A stretch of 47,266 nucleotides of DNA from NCBI GenBank assembly GCA_900315715.1, contig ONAH01000136.1, positions 1 through 47,266 of the forward strand, read 5' to 3'. Positions within the stretch are counted from its first letter, which is position 1, and each line of letters starts with the position of its first letter. A model generated the notes under the pieces. That model was not told the origin of the DNA. It saw only the letters and a program-made list of their open reading frames with translations, and did not search any database. This DNA is from an uncultured Eubacteriales bacterium (GTDB lineage: Bacteria > Bacillota > Clostridia > Oscillospirales > Acutalibacteraceae). Position numbers and translations under genes: made by a program. Positions 29,704-37,589 of this stretch are shown one piece after another.

Positions 29704-30630
29704 ATGGATAAAAACTTGATACCTGTATTTAATAGTTTTTCTGAGAGATTTTGTAAGGCACTCAAAACAAAAGACGAATTAATAAGCGAAATACGAATAC
29801 GCAGTAATAAGCCGGTTATAGTATATATTTCAAATATTCCTTATATAATAACAGAAGACGGAGAGCTAATTCCGGCAGACAGACATACGCTTTTGAACGA
29901 TGAGTGTATAAAGTTCTCATCAAGGGAGATAAAAAATGCATTTTCACGCATTTGTGAATACTCAGTATATAAATACCAGACAGATATAAACAACGGATTT
30001 GTTACGGTATGCGGAGGGCACAGGATAGGAATATGCGGAACAGCCGTGATAAGTGACAACAGGGTAAAAGCGGTGTCGGATATATCGTCACTGAATATTC
30101 GTATTGCGCACGAGTTTATCGGTTGCAGTAATGAGCTTTTAAGCAGAACAGGAATATCCTCAGGAATTTTGATATGCGGAGTGCCGTCATCGGGAAAAAC
30201 AACTCTATTGCGTGATATCGGACGAACTTTGTCGTCTGATATGATGAAGAAGGTCACAATAGCAGACGAAAGAGGAGAGATAACGGCACGCTATGCAGGC
30301 GAATACTGCTATGATATAGGTTTGTGTGATATATATAGCGGATATCCAAAGAGCAAGGCAATAATAGACGCTATTCGAACGATGTCGCCCGAATATATAA
30401 TATGTGACGAACTTACAGGAACAGATGTGCAAAGTGTAATATATACTTTGAATTACGGAGTTAAACTTATAGCATCACTGCACTGTGACAGTGCGGAGAG
30501 TGCGACAAGCAATAATTCGGTACGAACGCTTATAGATACAAACGCATTTGGAAAGATAATATTTCTTGACAGTAATGCTCCTTCAAAAATAAACAGGATA
30601 GTAACGAAGGAGGAGTTGTATGCTGATTAA
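29704..30630 (+). CDS. spoIIIAA: SpoIIIAA, stage III sporulation ATPase
   Basis: SpoIIIAA is a secretion-type ATPase thought to power the SpoIIIA-SpoIIQ channel between mother cell and forespore. The Walker A motif GVPSSGKTT is at 159-167, followed by VTIADERGEI, YIICDELTG (Walker B) and LIASLHCDS. The length is 308 residues. A sigma-E-like element (ATATT at 29659 and TATAAG at 29680) lies upstream but matches poorly. AAGGA is 13 bases before the ATG, an unusually long spacing. It overlaps spoIIIAB by 11 bases. Confidence 0.93.
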   Translation: MDKNLIPVFNSFSERFCKALKTKDELISEIRIRSNKPVIVYISNIPYIITEDGELIPADRHTLLNDECIKFSSREIKNAFSRICEYSVYKYQTDINNGFVTVCGGHRIGICGTAVISDNRVKAVSDISSLNIRIAHEFIGCSNELLSRTGISSGILICGVPSSGKTTLLRDIGRTLSSDMMKKVTIADERGEITARYAGEYCYDIGLCDIYSGYPKSKAIIDAIRTMSPEYIICDELTGTDVQSVIYTLNYGVKLIASLHCDSAESATSNNSVRTLIDTNAFGKIIFLDSNAPSKINRIVTKEELYAD

Positions 30631-31126
30631 AGTATTAGGTGCAGTAATGATAATGACATCAGGAGTGTTGATAGGTGTAAGTTTAAAGCAGAGACTTTCA
30701 AATCATGTAGAAAGATTAAAATCAATAAAAGAGTTTCTACTGTATGTAAAACGGAAACTCAGCTATGATATGCCGGGATTATCTGATATGTTTTCCGAGT
30801 ATGAGGGAGATACGGCAGGCGGAATGATAGAAAGTATAGCTTGCCTGCTTGAGCAGGGAAACAGCATTGTAGAGAGTGTTAGAAATGGAGTTGAACTTTC
30901 TGACGTAACAGACATACTATTTACCGGAGAGAGAAACTATATTGAGAATGTTTTCATACAGCTTGGCAGCAGTGACCGTGAAAGTCAGATTATCATGATA
31001 GATAATGCAGTGGATCGTATTGAAGGGATGATAGAAGAAGCTATACTGGAGGATGAAAAAAAATCAAAAATAGTGATGTCGATATCAGTATATTCAGGAG
31101 CGGTTTTGGCAATAATATTGTTATAA
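30620..31126 (+). CDS. spoIIIAB: SpoIIIAB, stage III sporulation protein
   Basis: This 168-residue protein has an N-terminal membrane helix (about 3-22), a helical cytoplasmic region resembling secretion-system GspF-like proteins, and a C-terminal hydrophobic end (about 152-168). The family ending SGAVLAIILL and the gene position after spoIIIAA identify it. It begins inside spoIIIAA behind AAGGAGG and is part of the feeding-channel complex built in the mother cell. Confidence 0.88.
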   Translation: MLIKVLGAVMIMTSGVLIGVSLKQRLSNHVERLKSIKEFLLYVKRKLSYDMPGLSDMFSEYEGDTAGGMIESIACLLEQGNSIVESVRNGVELSDVTDILFTGERNYIENVFIQLGSSDRESQIIMIDNAVDRIEGMIEEAILEDEKKSKIVMSISVYSGAVLAIILL

Positions 31127-31142
31127 AAGAGGGGATTTGTAA

Positions 31143-31337
31143 ATGGGTATAGACTTACTGTTTAAAATATCTGCAATAGGAATGATAGTAGCTGTATTGA
31201 CGCAGGTGTTGTCAAAAGCAGGCAGGGATGACCAAGCTATGTTGACAGCCCTTGCAGGATTGGTAATAGTTCTTACGATGGTGGTTCAACAGATAAGTTC
31301 GTTGTTTACCGATTTAAAATCGATTTTTGGTCTATAA
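31143..31337 (+). CDS. spoIIIAC: SpoIIIAC, small stage III sporulation membrane protein
   Basis: This 64-residue protein has two hydrophobic helices. The pattern LFKISAIGMIVAVLTQVLSKAGRD is typical of SpoIIIAC, and the second helix (about 33-52) carries ALAGLVIVLTMV. It lies 16 bp after spoIIIAB behind GAGGGGA and two bases before spoIIIAD, in the normal order. Confidence 0.93.
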   Translation: MGIDLLFKISAIGMIVAVLTQVLSKAGRDDQAMLTALAGLVIVLTMVVQQISSLFTDLKSIFGL

Positions 31338-31339
31338 AG

Positions 31340-31723
31340 ATGAATATAGTATCAATATGTGTTTTGGGAGTTTTTGCGGTAATTACAAGCATAGGGCTAA
31401 GGAAACACAGCCCTGAAACATCATCATTAATGCTGATATCATGTGCAGTAATGATAATAGTAATGTACCTTCCGACAGTAGATGTCATATTTAATTCAAT
31501 AAGGTCGCTGACAGAAAGAAGCACCCTTAACAGCGAATACATAAATATACTAATAAAATCCCTTGGGATATGCTACATTACTCAGATATCGGTAAATATT
31601 TGTAAGGAAAACGGCAGTATGTCAGTTGCTTCACAATTAGAGATAGTGGGAAAACTACTGATACTACTTCCAGCAGTACCGATACTGAATGATATAATAG
31701 AGATAGTAAATAAATTCATATAA
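31340..31723 (+). CDS. spoIIIAD: SpoIIIAD, stage III sporulation membrane protein
   Basis: This 127-residue protein has about three or four hydrophobic helices. It carries the family features IGLRKHSPETSSLMLISCAV and IKSLGICYITQ followed by NICKENG. It starts two bases after spoIIIAC with no clear ribosome site, so it is probably coupled to that gene. In complete operons spoIIIAE, AF, AG and AH follow; here none does, and the next gene has its own promoter 28 bp later. Confidence 0.92.
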   Translation: MNIVSICVLGVFAVITSIGLRKHSPETSSLMLISCAVMIIVMYLPTVDVIFNSIRSLTERSTLNSEYINILIKSLGICYITQISVNICKENGSMSVASQLEIVGKLLILLPAVPILNDIIEIVNKFI

Positions 31724-31750
31724 TATTTCATGATAATTAATAAACTGATA

Positions 31751-31779
31751 TTGACGGCAATATGGGAAAATGGTAGAAT
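31751..31779 (+). promoter_or_regulatory. Strong sigma-A promoter of the duplicated cysteine-peptidase-like gene
   Basis: TTGACG (31751-31756), a 17-bp spacer and TAGAAT (31774-31779) preceded by an extended TGG. It shows that the downstream gene is a separate vegetative unit rather than part of the spoIIIA operon. Confidence 0.75.
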
Positions 31780-31814
31780 ATAGAATAAAAATATTTTACC
31801 GAGGAAGATAGAGA

Positions 31815-32975
31815 ATGCCTGAAAATATAGATGTAAGATTTTATATGGAGAATAGACACCCGAAAAATAAGCTGTTAGACGGTGTAGGATCTGCACTTCA
31901 TTCTATGTGTGTGACAAAATCAATCTCTTGGGCAGAAGCATATGATCTCCTGATAAAAGCATCAGGAGAGTTAGGTCAGATGCCTCAGAACAAAAAAGCA
32001 ATACATTTAATGCTTAGTAGAAGCGGATTCTATTTACAGTCGGGAGCGATGGCAAATTACAGTATATCAGAGCTTATAGAGCTGTTTGATTCAATTTTCA
32101 GTGACGGAGAGGTAGTAATACTGAACTTATCACGAAGTGAACAAAATGGTCGATACATACCAATTGTACCGATTTATGAAAATGAGAAGGTACGATATGT
32201 TTTGAAATATCCTTTTAATGTTGTTAATAAAGCCAGTGTTGAGGAGGTGTGGATTTCTTGGAAGGACGGCCTTGATCACAGTATAATGCCAAGAAGGAAG
32301 CGAAAAACAAAACCCAAAACGCAAATAAACAATACAAAAGATAATGCGACTTTAAAAGTGTATAATGAAAATCCGAATGATAATCTTATAGGGGATTGTG
32401 TAGTACGGGCGGTTGCAGGTGTGTTTGGAATCAGCTGGGCAGAAGCAGTAGAAAAGCTTGCTAAGGCACAAGATTACGCAGGAACAATAATCAACAATAA
32501 CAGTAACATAGAAGCCCTCTTGAGAAAAGAGGGCTTCCAGGAATTTGAACCAATAAAAAGGAATGGAAAGATACTGACAGGCGCACAATTCTGTGATTTG
32601 ATACACGATATGTTTCAAGAGGGAACAAAAATCTTTGCGTATGCAGGAGTGTATCATGTAGTTGCAATTCTTGTATTTGAGAATGATTACAAGATAGTAG
32701 ATACATGGGACAGTACCAATGAAAAGATTATAAAATACTGGGCAAAGTTTCCCGAAGTAAGATCAAAGAGAAAAGAGCGTAAACAAGAACCTAAAAAAGA
32801 TGATAAGAAAGAAGTAATTCTATCACTTGACATTGGTACAAGAATAAAGCATGATACATTAGGAGAAGGGGAAATCATTGAAATAGGAAAAGGTATTGTG
32901 ACGATAAACTTTACAAGCGGTATGCAGAAGAAATTATCCGAACAGTGGGTACTTGCAAATTGTAGCGCTGTATAA
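31815..32975 (+). CDS. Duplicated papain-like (C39-like) protein with C-terminal Tudor-like domain
   Basis: I do not recognise a named family for the whole protein (386 residues). The second half has a cysteine-peptidase-like layout: Cys195 in GDCVVRAV, His281 in YHVVAIL, and Asp296 or Asp299 in VDTWD. Residues 36-72 align without gaps to 205-241 (SISWAEAYDLL against GISWAEAVEKL; SGF against EGF), so the first half is a copy. In it the Cys position is Ser26 and the His position is Ile115, so it is probably inactive. A Lys-rich stretch (160-178) joins the halves. Residues 339-380 (IGTRIKHDTLGEGEIIEIG) resemble the Tudor-like domain at the end of PcrA/UvrD. No signal peptide is seen, so it is probably cytoplasmic. 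It has its own promoter and a GAGGAAG ribosome site. Confidence 0.75.
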   Translation: MPENIDVRFYMENRHPKNKLLDGVGSALHSMCVTKSISWAEAYDLLIKASGELGQMPQNKKAIHLMLSRSGFYLQSGAMANYSISELIELFDSIFSDGEVVILNLSRSEQNGRYIPIVPIYENEKVRYVLKYPFNVVNKASVEEVWISWKDGLDHSIMPRRKRKTKPKTQINNTKDNATLKVYNENPNDNLIGDCVVRAVAGVFGISWAEAVEKLAKAQDYAGTIINNNSNIEALLRKEGFQEFEPIKRNGKILTGAQFCDLIHDMFQEGTKIFAYAGVYHVVAILVFENDYKIVDTWDSTNEKIIKYWAKFPEVRSKRKERKQEPKKDDKKEVILSLDIGTRIKHDTLGEGEIIEIGKGIVTINFTSGMQKKLSEQWVLANCSAV

Positions 32976-32995
32976 ATGATAAATATAGTATTATA

Positions 32996-33028
32996 GCCCG
33001 AAAGCGGTGTAGGCAACCTCTTTCGGGC
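32996..33028. terminator. Stem-loop between convergent genes, GCCCGAAAG family
   Basis: A 13-bp stem with one mismatch (32996-33008 with 33016-33028) has a 7-base loop. Flanking T runs are weak on both strands. The stem sequence is nearly the same as that of the terminator at 46606. Confidence 0.65.
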
Positions 33029-33084
33029 AAAATTGTGTTTAAGTGTATTTATTAATTCTATTAATGAAGAAAAAGAATTTTAAA

Positions 33085-34041
33085 TCAGTATTTAATGAAT
33101 TTTCTAAACCATATATCATTAATTTCGAATGACCTTCCGTTAAGGTATTCAAGTATTCCGCTGTCTGTTGTGAACTCAAAAATCAATTTGTAAGAACAAA
33201 GTGCCTGCCATTTTAGAGTAGTAATCTTGTTTTGTTTATTGGTTCCGTACTTTCCGTCACCTACAAGCGGGTGTCCAATGTAAGCCATGTGTGCTCTGAT
33301 TTGATGAGTGCGTCCTGTAAGAAGATCGATTTCAAGCAAACTCATATTATTAAACTCTTTTAAGACCTTATAACTTGTTTTAATTGTCTTGCTTTTTTTA
33401 GACGGCTTAGACGAAACATAAACTCTGTTTTGAGTTTCGTTCTTTTCAAGGTATGCAGTAAGTGTATCCTGCTTTTTTTTCAGGATTCCATGGACTACAC
33501 AAAGATAAAGTTTTTTAAGTTCTCTGTCCTTAATTTTCTGATTTAGTATTCGTAAAGCTTCGGCGTTTTTGCAAGCAATAACAATTCCGCCTGTATTTCT
33601 GTCAATGCGGTTTGCAAGGGAGGGTGCAAAGGAGTTTTCAGCTTTTGGATTATATTCATTTTTGTCATAAAGATAATGCTGTAACCTTGCAAGAAGCGAA
33701 TCAAAATGATAGTTTTCATCGGGGTGACAAAGCAAACCTGCGGGCTTATTTAGCAGTAAGATGTTTTCATCTTCATAAATAATGTTAAGATTTACAGGTG
33801 CTTTCAGAAAATCATAAGTATCGTATTGAGGTTCTTCAAAAAATTCATCTTTGATGTATAAGGTGATAACATCACCTTCGTGCAGTCTTGTAGAGATTTC
33901 GCACTTTTTACCGTTGACCTTAATATACTTTGTGCGAATATATTTGTACATAAGAGGTGCAGGCAAAGTTTTAAAGCGTTTACTAAGAAATTTATCAAGT
34001 CTCTGTTCAGCATCGTTCTTGTTGATAGTAATAGTTCTCAT
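33085..34041 (-). CDS. RluA-family pseudouridine synthase with S4 domain
   Basis: This enzyme isomerises uridine in rRNA or tRNA. The N-terminal S4 RNA-binding domain covers about 13-65. The catalytic Asp147 lies in ANRIDRNTGG, a variant of the usual HRLDxxTSG in which the first residue is Asn. The C-terminal motifs LLTGRTHQIRAHMA and HPLVGDGKYG are standard. The 318-residue protein looks like RluC or RluD, but the target uridine cannot be read. The ATG at 34041 has AGGGTGA upstream. It is convergent with the papain-like gene and divergent from the two-component system. Confidence 0.93.
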   Translation of the reverse strand: MRTITINKNDAEQRLDKFLSKRFKTLPAPLMYKYIRTKYIKVNGKKCEISTRLHEGDVITLYIKDEFFEEPQYDTYDFLKAPVNLNIIYEDENILLLNKPAGLLCHPDENYHFDSLLARLQHYLYDKNEYNPKAENSFAPSLANRIDRNTGGIVIACKNAEALRILNQKIKDRELKKLYLCVVHGILKKKQDTLTAYLEKNETQNRVYVSSKPSKKSKTIKTSYKVLKEFNNMSLLEIDLLTGRTHQIRAHMAYIGHPLVGDGKYGTNKQNKITTLKWQALCSYKLIFEFTTDSGILEYLNGRSFEINDIWFRKFIKY

Positions 34042-34220
34042 AATAAGTCACCCTGTAAAAAATCTATAAATACATAACTTATATTATATATTTAGCAAAA
34101 TAAAAAGTCAATAATTAATAATATGTTCTAAGATTTTAAATAAAAAATTAAGCTTTTAATGTATAATTATAATGTAGAAAAAGCTATATAGAAACAGATG
34201 CAGATTGAGAGGGTGATAAA

Positions 34221-34904
34221 ATGAAGCTTTTACTTGCAGAGGACGAAAGGCGAATGGCACAAGCATTAATGCAGTTGTTAAGGCTTGAGAATTATAAAGT
34301 AGATTGGGTAGCGGACGGAGAGGAAGCACTTACTGCGATAGAGTGCAGTGAATATGATGTAATAGTTCTTGATGTCATGCTGCCAAATGTATCGGGATTT
34401 GAAATAGCCGCTACGGCCAGACAAAAGGGAGTTACTACACCAATATTAATGTTGACAGCAAAAAGCGAACTTGACGATAAAGTAAAAGGACTTGACAGCG
34501 GTGCAGACGATTACCTTACAAAACCGTTTATGACAAAAGAATTGCTTGCAAGGCTACGCGCATTGACAAGACGAAATGCAAAAGGTTCAGACGGAATAAT
34601 GACGTATGGAGATATAATGCTTGATACAAATAAATATATAGTTACCTGTAAAACGACCGGTCAGAATGTAAGGTTAAGCGAAAAGGAGTTTAAGATATTA
34701 GAATACCTAATTTCAAACAAAGGGATGATACTTACAAGGGAACAATTTGCAGTAAGACTGTGGGGGTTTGATAGCGAAGCAGAGTATAACAATGTTGAGG
34801 TGTATATGTCCTTTACAAGAAAAAAACTAAAATTCATAGGTGCAGAAACGCAGATAAAATCAGTAAGAAAAATAGGCTATGAATTGAGGTATAATGATGT
34901 TTAG
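34221..34904 (+). CDS. OmpR-family response regulator
   Basis: The receiver (1-115) has Glu7-Asp8, the phosphorylated Asp51 (VIVLDVMLP), Thr79 and Lys101 (YLTKPF), a complete active site. The winged-helix DNA-binding domain (about 130-225) ends in SVRKIGYELRY. The length is 227 residues, and the start follows GAGGGTGAT. It overlaps its sensor kinase gene by 11 bases. Targets are unknown, but the carboxypeptidase gene 73 bp after the kinase is a candidate member of the same unit. Confidence 0.95.
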   Translation: MKLLLAEDERRMAQALMQLLRLENYKVDWVADGEEALTAIECSEYDVIVLDVMLPNVSGFEIAATARQKGVTTPILMLTAKSELDDKVKGLDSGADDYLTKPFMTKELLARLRALTRRNAKGSDGIMTYGDIMLDTNKYIVTCKTTGQNVRLSEKEFKILEYLISNKGMILTREQFAVRLWGFDSEAEYNNVEVYMSFTRKKLKFIGAETQIKSVRKIGYELRYNDV

Positions 34905-36177
34905 ACGATCCAGATTAAAAATAATTCTTCTTGTAATGGGATCGGTGCTATTGTTGTTTATGAGTTTGATAGGAGTAATATATGCGTCAAGCTATGCTGA
35001 AATAAACGAGCAAAACAAAGAAATGCTTCAAAGCTACGTTGATAGTTATTCTCTGTCGGATAAAAACAAAAAAATGCAGCAGTCTCCTGAAAAGAAGCAT
35101 ACCAATGATACACCCCGTAATAAAGATGAACAACCCCCCCATAATAAAGATGGAGAACCTCCACCGCGTCAGGAACTGTATAAGCATGTAGATTTTTACA
35201 GTGTAGCCTACGATAAGGACGGAACTGTACTGAAAATAGATAATTCTCAGTCAAATGTAATAGATGAAGAAGCCATACTGGAAATTGCAGAAACAATCAG
35301 GACTTCCGGTTTGGAGTATGGACGAAGCGACAGCTATATTTATCTTAATGTAAGGCGTGAGAGTTATAATCTTACAGTATTCATGGATAATACACTTACA
35401 AAAAACAATATGAGAACATTGATGAAAAACACATTTACATACAGCATTGTCTGTATTGCTGTGATAGTGATCTTATCGACATTTTTATCATTCCGAATAG
35501 TAGCCCCTCTTGAAGAAAACTATACTAAACAAAAGCAGTTTATATCCGATGCAGGGCACGAACTTAAGACGCCAGTATCAGTAATAAGTGCTAATGCTGA
35601 GTTACTAGAGCGTGAGATAGGTAGCGATAATATTTGGCTAAGCAATATAATATACGAGAACGAAAAAATGAGTGTTCTTATATCTCAGTTACTTGAACTT
35701 TCACGAACAGAGAGAGTAGTACAGCAATTTGAGCAGTTTAACATGAGTCGTACGGTAATGGGTGAAATACTGCCGTTTGAGAGTATAGTATTTGAAAAGA
35801 ATCTATCACTTGAGAGTGATGTTGATGAAAACATAATGATAACAGGCAGTAGCAAGGGGATAGCACAGCTTACAGGGATACTGCTTGATAATGCTGTAAG
35901 TCACTGTACACCTGGCGGAAGAATTGATCTTACATTAAAAGAGAAAAAGAAAACAGTTGTTCTTACAGTCATTAACGACGGAAAACCTATACCTTCTGAA
36001 CATATAGACAGAATATTTGATAGATTTTATCGTGTGGATTCTGCAAGGGGCGATGACAATCATTATGGATTAGGATTATCGATAGCAAAAGCAATAGTTA
36101 CATCGCACAAGGGAAAGATAGAAGTACGATGTTATGATGGTAAAGTAGAGTTTACTGCTCAGTTACCGCTTACATAA
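34894..36177 (+). CDS. Membrane sensor histidine kinase
   Basis: The 427-residue protein has membrane helices at about 9-31 and 182-204. Between them is an extracytoplasmic region that opens with a very hydrophilic Lys/Asp/Pro stretch (about 55-95), followed by a small folded domain. The phosphorylated His222 is in DAGHELKTPVSVI. The ATPase core has the N box ILLDNAVSH, the F box IFDRFYRVD and the G box YGLGLSIAKAI. It partners the upstream regulator, with which it overlaps. The ligand is unknown; linkage to a cell-wall carboxypeptidase suggests envelope sensing. Confidence 0.94.
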   Translation: MMFRRSRLKIILLVMGSVLLLFMSLIGVIYASSYAEINEQNKEMLQSYVDSYSLSDKNKKMQQSPEKKHTNDTPRNKDEQPPHNKDGEPPPRQELYKHVDFYSVAYDKDGTVLKIDNSQSNVIDEEAILEIAETIRTSGLEYGRSDSYIYLNVRRESYNLTVFMDNTLTKNNMRTLMKNTFTYSIVCIAVIVILSTFLSFRIVAPLEENYTKQKQFISDAGHELKTPVSVISANAELLEREIGSDNIWLSNIIYENEKMSVLISQLLELSRTERVVQQFEQFNMSRTVMGEILPFESIVFEKNLSLESDVDENIMITGSSKGIAQLTGILLDNAVSHCTPGGRIDLTLKEKKKTVVLTVINDGKPIPSEHIDRIFDRFYRVDSARGDDNHYGLGLSIAKAIVTSHKGKIEVRCYDGKVEFTAQLPLT

Positions 36178-36205
36178 CAATACAACACAATAAAATAGGT
36201 CTGAA

Positions 36206-36250
36206 AAATACACCTCCGTCATATAAATAATAAAAAACGGAGGTGTATTT
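36206..36250 (+). promoter_or_regulatory. Perfect hairpin that buries the ribosome site of the carboxypeptidase gene
   Basis: Bases 36206-36219 and 36237-36250 are perfectly complementary over 14 bp, with a 17-base AT-rich loop. The right arm contains GGAGG (36239-36243) and ends at the base before the ATG. In mRNA the whole ribosome site would be paired. The element has no T tail, so it does not look like a terminator of the kinase gene. Confidence 0.8.
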
Positions 36251-37393
36251 ATGTTAAAAAAGGTTTTAGCCCTGTTTGTTTCAATAGTTGTTTTGCTTAC
36301 AAACATTCCTGTTACAGCTTATGCAGAAGAAGCGGTAGAGGTTACAGCGCCGTCAGCACTATTAATGGACTATGAAACGGGTAAAGTCCTTTACGAAAAG
36401 AACAGTCATGAAGTAAGGGCGTGTGCTTCGATAACGAAGATAATGACCTTATGCCTGATATTTGAGGCGATTGATGCAGGGAAAATAAACTATGATACAA
36501 TAGTAACAGCTTCTCCGGCAGCAGCTGCAATGGGAGGGTCTGATATCTGGCTTGTTGAAGGAGAGCAAATGAGTGTAAATGACCTAATAAAAGCGATAGT
36601 TGTAGCTTCTGCAAACGATGCTGCTGTTGCCATGGCAGAGTATATAAGCGGAAGTGAAAAGGCTTTTGTAGAGCAGATGAACAAGAAAGCACAAACGTTA
36701 GGAATGAAGGATACGGTTTTTAAGAACTGTAACGGGCTTGATGAAGAAGGACATTTAACCAGTGCATACGATGTTGCATTAATGTCAAGAGAACTAATGA
36801 AACATAGTGAGGTGTATAATTATACTTCGATATGGCTTGACTATCTTAGAGATGGTGCGACGCAGATAGTTAATACAAATAAGCTTCTAAAAACATACGA
36901 CGGAATAACAGGATTAAAAACAGGAACAACCAGTCAAGCAGGAGCATGTATATCAGCAACAGCACAGCGTGAGGGAATGAATTTGATTGCAGTAATACTT
37001 GGAGCAGAGAATACAGCGGACAGATTTACAGATGCAGCGACTCTTCTAAATTATGGTTTTGCAAATTATACGTCAGTAACTCCACCCGAACCGGAGAAGA
37101 ATGTAACATATATAAACATAACAAAAGGTATGGAGAGTAAGGCTGCTGTGAAGCCCGATATCAGTGGAAAGTTCCTAATGGAAAAGGGAATGCAGGATAG
37201 TATTTTATCGGAGATAAAGCTAAAAGATGAAGTAGAAGCTCCGGTATCAAAAGGGCAGGAGATAGGAAGAGTAACATATAAAAGCGGAGAAACAGTACTT
37301 GGTGAGTTCCCGATAATTTCACTTGAGAATATTGAAAGGATAAATTTTTCAGGAGTATTGCAGATGATGTTCAGTTCTTTTCTATCATCGTGA
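36251..37393 (+). CDS. D-alanyl-D-alanine carboxypeptidase (DacF/PBP5-like)
   Basis: This secreted serine peptidase trims the terminal D-Ala of peptidoglycan stem peptides. A signal peptide covers about 1-25 (cleavage after AYA). The nucleophile Ser60 and Lys63 are in SITK, Ser120-Ala-Asn122 is the SxN motif, and KTGTT near 220 completes the site. A PBP5-type C-terminal domain (about 275-365) and an amphipathic end that may anchor the protein to the membrane follow. The length of 380 residues is typical. Translation is probably controlled by the hairpin covering its ribosome site. It follows the two-component system by 73 bp. Whether it acts in growth or in spore cortex synthesis (as DacF) is unclear. 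Confidence 0.93.
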   Translation: MLKKVLALFVSIVVLLTNIPVTAYAEEAVEVTAPSALLMDYETGKVLYEKNSHEVRACASITKIMTLCLIFEAIDAGKINYDTIVTASPAAAAMGGSDIWLVEGEQMSVNDLIKAIVVASANDAAVAMAEYISGSEKAFVEQMNKKAQTLGMKDTVFKNCNGLDEEGHLTSAYDVALMSRELMKHSEVYNYTSIWLDYLRDGATQIVNTNKLLKTYDGITGLKTGTTSQAGACISATAQREGMNLIAVILGAENTADRFTDAATLLNYGFANYTSVTPPEPEKNVTYINITKGMESKAAVKPDISGKFLMEKGMQDSILSEIKLKDEVEAPVSKGQEIGRVTYKSGETVLGEFPIISLENIERINFSGVLQMMFSSFLSS

Positions 37394-37526
37394 ATAAAAG
37401 TGTCTAAAAAAATAGTGAAATGTTACACAATATATCATCTATGTTTCAAATAAAATGCGATATATTTACAAAACAGAACTAAAAATAGCAAATTATTAAT
37501 TTTTTATCAAAAAAGTGAAAAATCAC

Positions 37527-37555
37527 TTGAAATACACCTTCGGATATTGTACAAT
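37527..37555 (+). promoter_or_regulatory. Sigma-A promoter of pgi
   Basis: TTGAAA (37527-37532), a 17-bp spacer and TACAAT (37550-37555) lie 34 bp before the start, in an otherwise featureless AT-rich gap of about 170 bp. Confidence 0.7.
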
Positions 37556-37589
37556 ATAATCATAGTTGTACATAAGGAGGAACTATTAT

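Noticed and set aside
31724-31814. Remnant of spoIIIAE
   Set aside because: The 91-bp gap holds a promoter and ribosome site for the next gene; no SpoIIIAE-like translation was seen, and the next protein is unrelated despite its similar length.
36178-36250. Terminator of the sensor kinase gene
   Set aside because: The hairpin has no T tail and abuts the next start codon, so ribosome-site masking is the better reading.
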